Source: Juglans regia (lineage: Eukaryota; Streptophyta; Magnoliopsida; Fagales; Juglandaceae). Taken from it: 64,000 nucleotides of DNA. A program made the position numbers and the translations under genes. Of this stretch, positions 13,447 through 26,245 are shown piece after piece. Within the stretch, counting starts at the first letter, position 1, and every line of letters starts with the position of its first letter. Where the stretch lies: positions 25,680,270 to 25,744,269 of the forward strand of contig NC_049903.1 in assembly GCF_001411555.2 (NCBI RefSeq), given 5' to 3'. Below the pieces are notes generated by a model. The model did no database searches, was not told the DNA's origin, and saw nothing but the letters and a program-made list of their open reading frames with translations.

Positions 13447-15654
13447 CTAAGGGTTAATTTGGTAAAGCAATCAGAAAAGGGCTGTATCCTATTTGCTATG
13501 AGTGTTAATTATATTGCAAGTATGGATACATATAGTGTAATAATTGATATATATTTTGGAAGTTTAATGAATTAGATTCTTAGAGATTATTTAACTATCT
13601 CGAATAGACATATTTTTCCTTCGTGTTTTCTTTCATTTTCTCTCATTCTCATTCTCATTCATTTACTCTTTTTTCAATTACAAATTCCACCAAAAAATAC
13701 TCAGAAAAACATTCACAAAAATCCATATCTTAACACAACGTTATTATTATTATTAAACCCCAATGACATTGCCATAAATATCGACAACAGCACTACGAAA
13801 TGAACAAGGCAGTTCTTACGTCATTCGACAAACGCCCGTGGGAGTGGAGGCAAAACAGAGCCTTGCCAAGGAGGGCTTGCAGAATTTGTACGTTAAGCGT
13901 GGATATAGAAGAAAGCATCAGACTTGCTTTTCTCTTTCTTTCTCTTTTTCTTTTTCCTTGAAAAGTTCTCTCCTTTTTTCTCAAGGTGAAAGATTTATAA
14001 TGTACACAATCTAATGGTAATACCACTATGGTATTTGTGTTTTCTCATTAGTAAAACCAAAATACTTACCTGCAAAAATGTGTTGAAAGTCCATAACCAT
14101 TTTTTAACAAAATCCCACTGAAAATGGTGATAAAATATTCCATCTTCAAGGAATTCAGAGTGTCAGATCCATCCACTTTGTTGTATTTTGGCTTTAAAAA
14201 AGGGAGTATCTGACTCACCTAGCTCATTAAACTCCAAAAGCATGATTAAAGGCAAGCAAAGCAACCTCTTTCCATCCCCAAAACAGAGACTAATCTTATA
14301 TTTTCAGCTTTAAATTTTTAATCAATCTTTAAACAGAATGGTACTCACACCACCCCCCCAGTATGAAAACCGCTGAAAGTTTGAGGAGAGAAGCTGTCAT
14401 TTTCTTTAAAGAAATAAAAATTTGGGGAATCCCAGGATCTGTCCACGATTTTCTTTTCATTTCGTGGAATCTTACTTTGGATTTTTCAAGAGTTTCGGTG
14501 ATATATTATAGAAGCAGTGATACTCACAACCATAGAATAATACACCTGATCTACTATCTCTGCATTTCTATGCATTATTCAAAATTTTCACAAAGTGGGC
14601 AGGGACGACAAAATTAGTGGAAGTTCGATACTACATCTTAGCTGTGTTGTCTATAATGGTGGAACTTAAATCTAGGTTTATTATTTTACATCACAGGAAC
14701 AAGCCACGGTACTTTCTGACAAAAATGCTGAGTTTTTATGCATGCTGCTGTATTCATTCAAGTATAAAGTCAAACGTTCAAACAAGGGGATGCTGTATAT
14801 ATTTGGTATAGTTTTTAAGTTTTTTGGTTTCCTGATTGGGCTGTTCTTAATAATTTTACAAATACCCAAAAAATATAAATGTTAAAAGGATTTCTATTAT
14901 TATTGAATGCTCTGTTGAGAGCACACAAAAAAATCAATTCTCCAGTGACAACTTGTAGCCAAAGACGCCGGATTTAAAGGAGACAGACAGAGAGGTGGAA
15001 AGTCTGAACTCTGAACTTTTTGAACATGAAATTTTCTTATACAAGCTTTTTTACACTTGACTTGCAGGAGAAGCCAAAAGGAGAGGAATTAAAATCGACA
15101 GTCACTGATTAAAGAAGAAGGTGAAAAAAAAAAAAAAAAGAATTTCCATTGGGTTTTCCACCTTGAACCTGTTTTGGTCAAAAACCCATCTCCAAGTTTT
15201 CACACAGTGTTTGCTGTCGGGTGGAAAATCCTTCTCTCTCTCTGTAGGCTCTACGCCCCTACCCATCTCCCCCATATGTCACTATCTATGTTTTTTACAG
15301 AAGAAGCGAACTGAAAAAAATCCACCAAACCTTAAAAACACGCACAAGCATCTATTTTCATCTCTTGCGGATAATGTTTAAGAATCTGTGAATCACATCA
15401 ACACCACCAATAAGAACAAGAAAAATGAGACGCAAAATATAGAAGAAAAAGGGAAAAAAGAAAAAAAAAAGAAGTTAAGAAAGAAACAAACTGGTAAGCA
15501 AGGAGTAAAAACAGAAAAAGAAGGAAAAGCTAGCAGGAGGAACATGAAAAGCCAAGTAGAGTGAGATAATAAAGAGAGTGGGGGAAGAGAGAGAGAGGGT
15601 GGGTTTTGGGAGGGAGTGGGTTTGTTTCATAAAGCTATCAAGGGAATTTTGCAA
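13447..15654 (+). promoter_or_regulatory. Upstream region and probable 5' leader of the ABCB1-like gene
   Basis: No separate gene is supported here. A pyrimidine-rich stretch with CTCTCTCTCTCT at about 15232-15244 could be a plant core-promoter Y patch. From about 15420 the plus strand becomes strongly purine-rich, with AG runs at about 15586-15598, right up to the ATG at 15655. This suggests a purine-rich leader. I cannot fix a TATA box or the transcription start from sequence alone. A poly(A) run at 15124-15139 and a TTA-repeat near 13741-13755 are also present. Confidence 0.35.
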
Positions 15655-18600
15655 ATGTCACAAGATTCTCAGGAGATAAAGACGATTGAGCAGTGGAGAT
15701 GGTCCGAAATGCAAGGCCTTGAGCTCGTGTCCCCTGCTCCTCCTGATCCTTTTAAAACCAACCCAACGACGCCAACGACAACGCCAACACCAACACCAAC
15801 CACACCAACCACACCAGACACAGAACCACGAGTCTCAGAACAAGCAGCAGCTCCTCGAGCGACTAAACCAATGGAGAGCTCTGAGCAAAAGAAGGATTCT
15901 AGTGGCGGCGGCAGTAGTGGAGAGAAGGCTGAGGCAGTTCCCGCCGTTGGGTTTGGACAACTCTTTAGATTCGCGGATGGGTTGGATTACATTCTGATGG
16001 CAATTGGGTCTGTTGGAGCAATTGTACATGGCTGCTCTCTGCCACTGTTTCTCAGGTTCTTTGCCGACCTCGTCAATTCTTTCGGGTCCAATGCCAATAA
16101 TATGGACAAGATGATGCAGGAAGTTCTTAAGGTAAATCCATTAGTCACATAATTAAGTTCATTCATTATCTTGCCGCCATGAATATGTTATCGAATGCTC
16201 TGCACTTCGTGAATTTTTGCAGTATGCGTTTTACTTTCTGGTAGTGGGTGCTGCAATATGGGCATCTTCTTGGGCAGGTGAGAAGTCTCTGTTGCAGTCA
16301 CTTTGAACTGTTTGCTTTGATTTTCTGTATTTGATTTTTTTGTTAAATGTAATCGGGAGAGCTTGAATTCGATTGCAGAGATATCGTGTTGGATGTGGAC
16401 CGGAGAGCGGCAATCAACGAAGATGAGGATCAAATACTTGGAGGCGGCTTTGAACCAGGACATTCAGTTCTTTGACACGGAGGTGCGGACCTCCGACGTT
16501 GTTTTCGCCATTAACTCCGATGCAGTAATGGTCCAAGACGCCATTAGCGAGAAGGTGAAGGAAGAAGCTGCTTGTTTTTTTTTGGAAGTTGCTCCCTAAT
16601 TAGGCCTTTTGATAAAACCTCCTTTCTGTTTCTTTTTCTTTTGGGTTTTTGTGTGTGCAGTTGGGCAATTTCATCCACTATATGGCGACATTTGTGTCCG
16701 GATTTGTTGTGGGTTTCACTGCCGTATGGCAACTGGGTCTTGTCACACTGGCCGTGGTTCCTCTCATAGCTGTAATTGGTGGTATCCACACCACCACATT
16801 AGCGAAGCTCTCTGGAAAGAGCCAGGAAGCTCTCTCACAAGCAGGAAACATTGTAGAACAGGTGAAAAAAAGGGCATTTGTTCATTGTTTGTGTGTGCCT
16901 TTGAGTTTTCCGATATGTTAGAGACGAAGATTAAAACTTGGTTTAACGGGGATTTTCTCTGTTTTTTGCATCTGGGTAATACTGATTTCAAACAAACTTA
17001 CAGACGATAGTTCAAATCCGGGTTGTTTTCGCATTTGTGGGGGAATCCAGAGCATTACAAGGCTACTCGTCGGCACTTAAGGTGGCGCAGAGGCTCGGTT
17101 ACAAGAGTGGATTTGCAAAGGGATTGGGACTGGGTGCCACTTATTTTGTTGTTTTTTGCTGTTATGCGCTTCTGCTGTGGTATGGCGGTTATCTGGTTAG
17201 GCACAACTACACCAATGGAGGACTTGCCATTGCTACCATGTTTGCAGTTATGATTGGTGGACTGTAAGTACTATATTTACATATTTCGTCCTTTTAGTGC
17301 ATTTTTCCGGTTGCATCTTGTTCTTTAAAATTGTCTTGGCTCTGGTCGGCAGGGCTTTGGGGCAGTCTGCGCCAAGCATGGGTGCATTTGTGAAGGCCAA
17401 AGTTGCAGCTGCAAAAATCTTTCGTATAATCGATCACAAACCAGATATAGACCGAAACAGCGAATCGGGTTTGGAATTAGAGTCAATTACTGGACTTGTG
17501 GAGCTGAAAAATGTAGATTTCTCCTACCCATCCAGGCCTGAGGTTCGGATCCTTAATAATTTCTCCCTAAACGTCCCCGCGGGCAAGACCATAGCTTTGG
17601 TTGGCAGCAGTGGCTCTGGTAAGAGCACCGTGGTGTCCCTCATTGAGAGGTTCTACGATCCCACCTCAGGTAAATCATGAGTGATTTCATGCTAAATTAT
17701 CAAACAGAGGTTGTTAGCTAAATGCATTTGAAAAATTGTCCTTTGCGTGAGTGTTTTCCTAGATGAATTTATTATGTCGTAGCAAAGGTAGGTTAATTTA
17801 ACTCCCGGGTTCCTTTACTTCATGTGATATGTATATTTATGGAGGATCGTGCAAGTTGTTAAGAAGCGTCTGTCATTGAATAAACCTGCGCAGGACAAGT
17901 TCTGCTGGACGGCCATGACATAAAGACTCTAAAACTGAGATGGTTGAGGCAGCAAATAGGGCTTGTGAGCCAAGAGCCTGCTCTGTTTGCTACTACCATT
18001 AAAGAAAACATACTATTGGGTCGGCCCGATGCGGACCAAGTTGAGATAGAAGAGTCTGCGAGAGTTGCCAATGCCCATTCATTCATAATCAAGCTTCCTG
18101 AAGGCTTCGAGACTCAGGTTTGTTGTTTCAGTGCATTCATGTATAGTTACTGCATGAAACATTTGCACAGATTGTAGATATCATAGTTGCTGGTTGATCT
18201 CAACCATATTCTGTATCTTATTGAAATCAGATATAGTTAACGCTGTTTGTTTGGTGGATACACAATAAATAATTTACTTGTTCTGATAGTTAGACTTTAT
18301 GTCTCTGAAAATGAAATAAAGAAAAGAAAATGGTATGGTTCTTCAATATTTAATCATATTAATTGCAGTAGGTCTGTAGTATCCATACAATTTTTTAGTC
18401 TTTATTGACAGTAGAGAAATGAGGTCTGGGATGAAATTTAATTATGAATATTGACCAGAGATGTTTCGTTTCACTTTGGCTCATAATTAATTCTTATACC
18501 ATATGAATAATTTAATGGTTTATTTGGTCAACAAATTAATTTTAATATATCATTTTATTTTATGTTTTGAAAGTCAATGTAAGGAAGTGTTTGGTCATGC

Positions 18601-21600
18601 ATGCATCTGATGTAAGGTAACATGCTTTTGTCAACGATGCATGTGCAAAAGTAAAGAAAACATAAGGGAGGAATGACCAGACCACAAAATACTCAGTACA
18701 TATCTGTTGTGTGTGTGTGTTTGAGAGAGAGAGAGAGAGAGAGAGAGCTCATTTCATACACTATAAGATAGATGAATTGTTTAATTGGACAATTAACTTG
18801 CCAGATGAAGTTCACAACATAAATAAAAAATAGTTTACATATAGAGTTCACAAGATTACAAAATAAATTACTACTGTAACAAGTTCTACTCTAAAAGAGA
18901 TTTTAGATCATGCTCCATTCAGTTCAATATCATGTTGAACAAAGATAAAGGAAGCTTTAAAATCACGCTAATCCAATCTATATAGGATTCCAACTTTCTA
19001 TTCCTTCTCCTACGTTTTCTCTAAGAAATAATGGAGAATCATACCATGCATCGGGGGAGGGGGACGGGTGAATATTATCGCAATTTGGTAATCAAATAAA
19101 AGCATTAAGAAACTGAAAAAATGACAGGTAGGGGAGAGAGGATTGCAGCTCTCAGGAGGACAGAAGCAGAGAATAGCTATAGCTAGGGCAATGCTGAAAA
19201 ACCCGGCTATCCTGCTCTTAGATGAGGCAACAAGTGCATTGGACTCTGAGTCTGAAAAGCTTGTGCAAGAGGCCCTCGATCGGTTCATGATTGGGAGAAC
19301 AACCCTTGTCATTGCTCATCGCCTTTCTACCATTCGTAAGGCTGACCTCGTAGCTGTACTCCAGCAGGGCGCTGTCTCTGAAATTGGAACTCACGATGAG
19401 CTTATTTCTAAAGGGGAAAATGGTGTCTATGCTAAGCTCATTCGAATGCAGGAGATGGCCCATGAAACCGCTCTCAACAATGCAAGAAAAAGTAGTGCAA
19501 GGTACCTTTCATCAAGTTTGGAGCATATTCCAAATCCATATTTTTATATGAAAAGTTTCGTCCTAATGGATATTTTTGTTGTTCCTTATACACTGCTATG
19601 ACAAGACTTAACTATGATTTCTACTTAACTATGATTTTAGTGCTGAAGTTTCTGCTTAACTATGATTTCCATTTATAGGCCTTCAAGTGCCAGGAACTCA
19701 GTAAGCTCACCGATAATTGCACGGAACTCTTCCTATGGCCGGTCACCATACTCACGTCGACTATCTGACTTCTCTACATCTGACTTCAGTCTCTCCATCG
19801 ATGCCTCACACCCCAACTATCGTTTAGAAAAGCTTGCCTTCAAGGAGCAAGCCAGTTCCTTCTGGCGCCTTGCAAAAATGAATTCACCAGAATGGGTGTA
19901 TGCTTTAGTTGGATCCATAGGCTCTGTTATTTGTGGCTCACTTAGTGCCTTCTTTGCATATGTTCTAAGTGCCGTCCTCAGTGTCTACTACAATCCAAAT
20001 GATGCTTACATGAGTAGACAGATTGAGAAGTACTGCTATTTGTTAATTGGGCTTTCATCAGCTGCACTACTCTTCAACACACTTCAGCATTTCTTCTGGG
20101 ATATAGTGGGAGAAAATCTCACAAAACGCGTAAGGGAGAAAATGTTGGCTGCTGTCTTAAAAAATGAAATGGCATGGTTTGATCAGGAGGAAAACGAGAG
20201 TGCTAGGATTGCAGCAAGGCTGGCTCTTGATGCAAACAATGTGAGATCAGCAATTGGAGACCGTATTTCAGTGATTGTGCAGAACACGGCACTCATGCTA
20301 GTTGCCTGCACGGCAGGATTTGTTTTGCAGTGGCGCCTTGCCCTTGTCCTCATAGCTGTCTTCCCTGTTGTTGTTGCAGCTACTGTATTGCAGGTTTGTT
20401 TTCCCAGCTGAAACCTGAATCTTGTCTAATGAGGTTGAAGAGTTTATATTTTTATTGGTTTTATATAATGAAACTATCCTGACGCTAGTCCTAAACTGAC
20501 AAGGACAAATATGGCTGAACTTTGACAACATTTAACACAAATTTCACAATATGCACAACCTATTGAGTAGCTTGAATGACATTTTAGGAAAATGATACCC
20601 ATTGATTCTTTTTGTGATGAATTACAATATGTTGATAGTGATAATCCAAAATTGAAATGTGGTGTCCATAGGGTATATCTGGAATTCTTATGTCAATCCA
20701 GTTATTTACTTTTTTTGTTAAATCTTCAACAGAAAATGTTCATGACTGGTTTCTCTGGGGACCTGGAAGCTGCCCATGCCAAGGCCACCCAGCTAGCAGG
20801 TGAGGCCATAGCCAATGTAAGGACCGTTGCTGCCTTCAATTCAGAGGCAAAAATTGTTAACCTTTTCTCCTCCAACCTCAATGCTCCACTCCGACGATGC
20901 TTTTGGAAGGGACAGATTTCTGGAAGTGGATTTGGAATAGCTCAGTTTGCACTGTATGCTTCCTACGCCCTTGGTCTCTGGTATGCTTCCTGGCTTGTCA
21001 AGCATGGGATATCCGATTTCTCGAAGACAATCCGAGTTTTCATGGTCCTCATGGTCTCTGCCAATGGTGCAGCTGAAACACTAACCTTGGCTCCTGACTT
21101 CATTAAGGGTGGTCGAGCCATGCGATCAGTCTTTGATCTCCTCGACCGCAGAACTGAAATTGAGCCTGATGATCCTGATTCTACCCCAGTTCCAGACCGT
21201 CTTCGTGGAGAAGTTGAATTCAAGCATGTAGACTTTTCGTACCCCAGTCGCCCTGATGTGCCAATTTTCCGTGACCTCAGTCTCCGGGCCAGAGCAGGCA
21301 AAACTCTTGCACTAGTGGGTCCTAGTGGATGTGGTAAGAGCTCAGTAATTGCCCTTATACAGCGATTATATGATCCAACATCTGGACGGATTATGATTGA
21401 TGGAAAGGACATTAGAAAATACAATCTTAAGTCCTTGAGACGACACATTGCAATGGTCCCTCAGGAGCCATGCCTCTTTGCTACTACCATTTACGAAAAT
21501 ATTGCTTATGGCCATGAGTCCGCTACTGAGGCTGAGATTATTGAAGCTGCAACTCTGGCCAATGCGCACAAGTTCATATCAGCATTGCCGGATGGATATA

Positions 21601-22019
21601 AAACATTTGTTGGGGAAAGAGGGGTTCAACTTTCTGGGGGACAAAAGCAGAGAATTGCAATCGCCAGGGCATTTGTGAGGAAGGCAGAACTTATGCTGCT
21701 TGATGAAGCAACAAGTGCACTCGATGCTGAATCTGAGAGATCTGTCCAGGAGGCTCTTGAGCGGGCTTGCTCAGGAAAAACAACAATTGTTGTTGCGCAC
21801 CGGCTGTCGACTATCAGAAATGCACATGTCATTGCTGTGATTGATGATGGGAAAGTAGCAGAGCAAGGATCTCATTCCCATCTATTGAAAAATTACCCAG
21901 ATGGGTGCTACGCACGAATGATCCAGTTACAAAGATTCACACATAGCCAAGTCATTGGAATGGCATCAGGTTCAACTTCTTCAGCAAGACCCAGAGAAGA
22001 TGAGGAGAGGGAAGGCTAA
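15655..22019 (+). CDS. ABCB1: ABCB1-like auxin efflux transporter (P-glycoprotein), 10 exons
   Basis: A full-size ABC transporter of the B subfamily; ABCB1 proteins export auxin (IAA) across the plant plasma membrane using ATP. Exons: 15655-16131, 16223-16277, 16379-16554, 16661-16861, 17004-17263, 17353-17669, 17894-18117, 19128-19501, 19679-20393, 20733-22019. All nine introns are GT-AG and phases join without a break, giving 1361 residues (Arabidopsis ABCB1 has about 1286). Order is TMD1, NBD1, linker, TMD2, NBD2. NBD1: A-loop Tyr448, Walker A 474-482 (GSSGSGKST), Q-loop Gln522, LSGGQ 578-582, Walker B Asp602-Glu603, His634. NBD2: Tyr1103, Walker A from 1129 (GPSGCGKSS), LSGGQ 1233-1237, Asp1257-Glu1258, His1289. 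Both ATP sites look intact. The start is the ATG giving [16 protein letters not shown]; the frame extends upstream only through a GTG. The Thr/Pro-rich N-terminal insert is unusual. Linker RRLSDFS (Ser724) fits an AGC-kinase site. Confidence 0.95.
15768..15818 (+). repeat. Coding (CCAACN)n minisatellite in ABCB1 exon 1
   Basis: Short CCAACA/CCAACG/CCACAC units encode the Thr-Pro-rich stretch at about residues 38-55 of the transporter. The units keep the reading frame, so copy number can vary without breaking the protein. The segment lies before the first membrane domain, in a region expected to be cytosolic and disordered. Confidence 0.7.
18118..19127 (+). other. Intron 7 of the ABCB1-like gene, unusually long (1010 bp)
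   Basis: The other introns are about 90-340 bp, and this one is 1010 bp. It is AT-rich and contains a compound microsatellite, (GT)n at about 18709-18720 followed by (GA)n at 18723-18748. No transposon ends were identified in it. The splice sites are GT at 18118 and AG at 19126-19127. Confidence 0.8.
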
Positions 22020-23875
22020 AGTGGGTGGGAGAAAAGTGAAAACAGGAGTATATTCCTTATACCCCACCTTATTATTTTTTGGTCCTTCGCTTTGGTTTCT
22101 CTGCTTTGGTATAGTATAGTATGTGTATTAACTATTTTGACATACAATATATGTTCTTGTCTTCACGAATCTTCCCAAGAAAAATTATAACGGAGGATAT
22201 ACCCTTGAGATTGAAATACATAATTCTGTATGAATGCATCCATCTTTATGCATTTATAGAGACATCCCTCGTGCATTATGTTTGTCGAGTCTGCTTCCAA
22301 GAGTGATAATATGAGAGAAAACATGGAGTGTTGGAAATAATTGAGAGGGATTGGTGCCAAGCCAGGCCCCTACAACTCAAAATTTGACATGTACTGTTCT
22401 AAACTTCTCTTGCCCCATCATATCAGCCGTGGAAGACCAGCAGATACTCCCCAACAATGATCAGAGGGCGTGTAGATGGAGAGTGATGGTGAGTAATTGC
22501 GTTAGAATTGCATCTCTCCGACACTGATCGCAAAGTGATGGGTGTAAGGGCCCTGGATGTAGACCTGGGAACAAATAACATGAGGCCTCCTGAGTGTATG
22601 TATTATATGTATCGCAATAGAAACTCTAAACACAGCCTGTTCTTGGCAATCTTAGGTCGTCCTATCTAGATCTCACTTGGGTCTGCCATGTTTTTATGAT
22701 TGGGCTGGTGGAGAACAACATTATTGGAGTCTCAAAGCTCACATGGTGGTCGCGCATGTGCATGAGTTTTAAATATAGATATAACAATTTGAGGGCACCT
22801 AGTAAAGAAGAAAATAGCTGTTAGTGGACAGAAAAAAGGAGAGGCGTTATGGATTTGGAAAATGACAATGGCGGATGATGGAGTTTGATTGAGAAGTGTC
22901 TATGTAGGCTAGGCATGTGTGGGCGGGCCACTTCTGATCTCTTTATCGTTTAGACAAATAACCACGTAAGGTTGTGAGCGGCTACAGATGCCTTGGCTTC
23001 GATTGCAATGGCGCTTAGTAATCGCCGCATCCTATTTCCGTACTCTTTTTTTAAAATGAGTAATTATTAAAGTAAAATGATACTTGGTCTCATGGATTTG
23101 CTCCTTCAAAATTATCGTTAGGGTATTTTAATTTTTTTTAATGTTTAATGAAGTGAGTATTAGTGAAGTTGTGATTTTTTGATAGAAAATAAAAAAAAAA
23201 ATGCAATTTGCATTAGTGGTAATTTTGAAGAGGCAAATCTATGAGACTGAATAGCAACACCCATTATTAAATTATACTCATATTTTATTGTAAGATGCTA
23301 TATTATTAAAATTAAATATTTCAAAACTACTTTATAAATTTTCTTTCTTTAGATACCTATGATTCATTGGAGACATAGATCATGTGGAAAGTTGCATTCC
23401 CACTCAAGACCCACCTGTATAAATGCTCTATGTTCCCTATCACTACTTAGCTTTAGTTTCCATTTTCTGGTCTCACTCTCGTTACCATTTTCGCATTAGA
23501 TGAAGTGAATCCATTGTTGCTCCTTTAAAAATAAAAAACAAAAATACCCTATTGCTCGTGGAGGTAGTGGGAATGACACACTGCTTTGCTACGGACCACA
23601 ATTCACTAAAACATACATCATTTTGTCTGCATTAGAAACGGCAAAGACGAAAAACAAACTGAGACAACACCTGATCTTTAACATATCATCTTCATCTTTA
23701 CTTTGAAAAAGTTATGTTCTGATCAATTACTGATAAAAAGATTTTGCTGCATGGCAAACAATATCATGTGAACGAGATCATTTGCTGAAGTAAATTTTCT
23801 TGTGGCCAGATCGGTAAAAACTCCACCAAAATAGTCACTGGAATCAGTTTGGTCTCAAAGATCTGTGTGGCATAA
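22020..23875. other. 3' flank of ABCB1 and intergenic DNA
   Basis: The start of this stretch must include the 3' UTR, but no canonical AATAAA signal is obvious in the first 300 bases. No coding region or recognisable transposon is visible in the rest. Confidence 0.5.
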
Positions 23876-23996
23876 GGGGTATGCTTAGTCTAGTGGTCAG
23901 GTGCCTCTCTTGGAGAAGGGAGGGCACTGGGTTCAAGTCTCCAGAAATGCCTTATCAAGTAAAATGATTTTTCAGTTTTATTTAAAAAAAAAAAAA
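23876..23996 (+). mobile_element. tRNA-derived SINE
   Basis: The 5' part resembles a tRNA gene with both internal RNA polymerase III promoter boxes. The A box TAGTCTAGTGG begins at 23887 and the B box GGTTCAAGTC is at about 23930-23939. A short tRNA-unrelated body follows and then a 13-base A tail (23984-23996). The tRNA-like part cannot fold as a normal tRNA and is followed directly by the A-tailed body, which favours a SINE over a functional tRNA gene. A clear target duplication was not found. Confidence 0.75.
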
Positions 23997-25026
23997 CGAA
24001 CCGCATGGCGCGGATACGCTTTTAGTTAAATTAGCCATTCTTTTATTTAAATATAAATTGTAAAGAGGGAGAGTTCTAATATGAATTAATTACCTCTGTT
24101 TTTGTCTCATGTCCCATTTTAATGAGATTTTCATAAAGAATAAATATAGATAAAAGTTATTATTAAAAGTATTCATTTTGTACATATAATATGGCATTGT
24201 GTAGATCACACATCTTTTCAAATGAATGTTAAAAATAATCAACTAAAAATAACCATACAGTAAATATAAAATATATATTATTATAATAATTTCTCTTCAA
24301 CATTAATTCTTCTATGAAGTGGATTTCATATAGATGTCTATTTTGTAGCCACCACAAGATTCAAAAGAGGGTGGTGAAACTTCTCTTTCAGGCACCGAAA
24401 TTCGAGCCCTGGTCGTGCAACGATATAATTACCATAGGAAAAGCTTGTGAAGATTCCAATCAGAAGAGAAACTTTCAGCTTCAAAACCAGTCTAATCATT
24501 ATTTTCAGTTCCTTTTCGTAGCAGTAGTAATACAAATAAAAATAAAAAGACGCAGCCCGCCGACAGCGAAAGGCCTTGAGAAGAAGCGAAGAAGATAAAC
24601 ACTTGAATCCAAATCACAAAACGGAGACTTGAAAAATGACAACCTAAGCATGCAAAAACAGAATCAAAAGAGAACAATCTTTCTGTACCGAGTGATGATG
24701 AGGGTTCTTGATTAGTTTACAGCCATGCGAGCTAAATAAAGTAGCAACTTCCCCAAGTTCCAACTCAACCAATCAAATTCAAGAGCACCGACTACTATCG
24801 ACAGAAAAAGAGACGAACCCATGATTCCATTTAAGGTTTAAATTAGTGATTGACCGCAATCGACATATCTGTCTTTAGAATTAGGAGTGATGTTTAGAAA
24901 GGATATATTGTGTACGAGATGGGGTTTGTTGAGTACTTAGAAGTTAAAGGAGTGAGTTTATAAGTAGATATGATCAAACTCTTTTATTGTTTAAACTTTT
25001 CAATGATATGAATTTCCTAAAGATGT
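23997..25026. other. Intergenic DNA, nothing recognised
   Basis: The sequence is AT-rich with short open frames only (for example 24314-24598) and no domain wording. No gene or transposon can be supported. Confidence 0.5.
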
Positions 25027-25632
25027 TGTTGGGTGTAAATATTTCGGCCTTAGCCCAAGACCAGCTAAGCCCAATCCATGATAAAGTTGCCATCAAGAAG
25101 TTAAAGTGAAAAAGAGAAAATGGATAAGGTCAGGAAAAACATCATAGGGAGAAAGACATGTTAGAATTTCTCACCAACCACTGACAAAGCCCTAATAAAA
25201 AGGATCTAAGATCTCAGGGAAGGGGACTTCCAGACTTCTGAGCAACTACTAGAAGACAGAGAGAGATCTTCTTCAATCTCACGAGGCGAGATGCCATTTT
25301 AATCTTCTCTAGGCTAAAGGGGTCTCGACCCCAATTGTACAGTGAGATACGAGAGATTGTAAAATATTTTCATCATAATGGATTTGCCCTCCAAACGACC
25401 CATGAACGTAGGTCTTGTGTTGAACCATGTAAATATGTGTCTTATTCTATATTTATATTTTTTGTATTCTTTCTCTATTCACTGCTATGGATGAACATAT
25501 AAGCACCATACTGACGCCCCAAGCAGCCATCATGGGCTTAAGACCGCTTCATCAAGACTTGTGTTACCTCTGTGGGCGGTGAAAGACTATTTCTACCGTT
25601 CTGGCCTATGTAGCAATTTTTGTCATTAACAG
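25027..25632 (+). mobile_element. LTR-like sequence of a gypsy-type element
   Basis: The stretch begins TGTTGGGTGTAAATA and ends ...TTTTTGTCATTAACA, fitting the TG...CA ends of an LTR. It is followed immediately by GTTGGCGCAATATGTGAGA, which resembles the TTGGCGCC-type primer-binding site seen after the 5' LTR of many plant Ty3-gypsy elements. The interior has polyadenylation-type T/A-rich sequence near 25430-25480. No matching 3' LTR was seen in this window, so the element is broken or its 3' end was lost. Confidence 0.55.
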
Positions 25633-26245
25633 TTGGCGCAATATGTGAGATTCAGCTTTTTTATTTCCGCTAATGGTAGAAGGATGATTCCCTGACTCAT
25701 GAGATTGTCTCCAGAAAAGGTCAGATGAGTTTCTTGACTTTGTAACTACTACTTTACTCTATCAGTACTGTTAGAATAAATAAGATATATAAATAGAGGG
25801 ACCTAGGAAAAGAGTGGCAAGCACCATGCACATGCACCCAATGAGCATGGCGTGCACCCTGTGCATGACATGACACAACCCCGTGCATGACTATTTTACT
25901 GCCACTCACCTCCGTTCGTGGCGGGAAATCACACGCCAGCTGCCTAGGGGCTGTTGAGCCACTGGCAGGCCACGATTGGCTTGCCATCATTTTCTGTCAT
26001 TGCCGAGGTGCTTCCCGCCTCGTGATGGGCTTGGAACCATCGACTCGGATGTGGGAAGGAGACCCATATGCAACACACATTGTAGGCAGCACCCCCAATC
26101 GGTAGGCAGCCAGTGGTCTCCACCTGACTTGTCGGTGCTTTTTGTCGCTAGCAAGGCGTTGCCTACCACGAAGGAGATTGCCACCACCACATTTGTTAGC
26201 CACGAGGGCCACCCAGCTAGAAAGTTTCTCGACCATGGAGTGAGT
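25633..26245 (+). other. Probable internal non-coding part of the gypsy-type element
   Basis: It starts with the primer-binding-like site. It then becomes GC-richer, with overlapping open frames on both strands that carry no recognisable domain. Position between the LTR-like sequence and the tandem arrays suggests retroelement leader DNA, but this is inference. Confidence 0.35.

Noticed and set aside
15616..15654. Upstream extension of the transporter frame (GTG at 15616)
   Set aside because: The frame upstream has no ATG, and the ATG at 15655 gives the N terminus typical of ABCB1 proteins ([14 protein letters not shown]).
20592..20732. Open frame continuing upstream of ABCB1 exon 10
   Set aside because: It is intron 9 read through in frame. 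A good acceptor (CAACAG) precedes AAAATGTTC at 20733, and the joined protein matches the family without the extra residues.
23880..23950. Functional tRNA gene
   Set aside because: A and B boxes are present, but the sequence does not fold into a normal tRNA and continues into an A-tailed SINE body.
24314..24598. 94-codon ORF with a Lys/Arg-rich end
   Set aside because: An overlapping minus-strand frame is equally open and no family is recognised. It is likely a chance ORF in AT-rich DNA.
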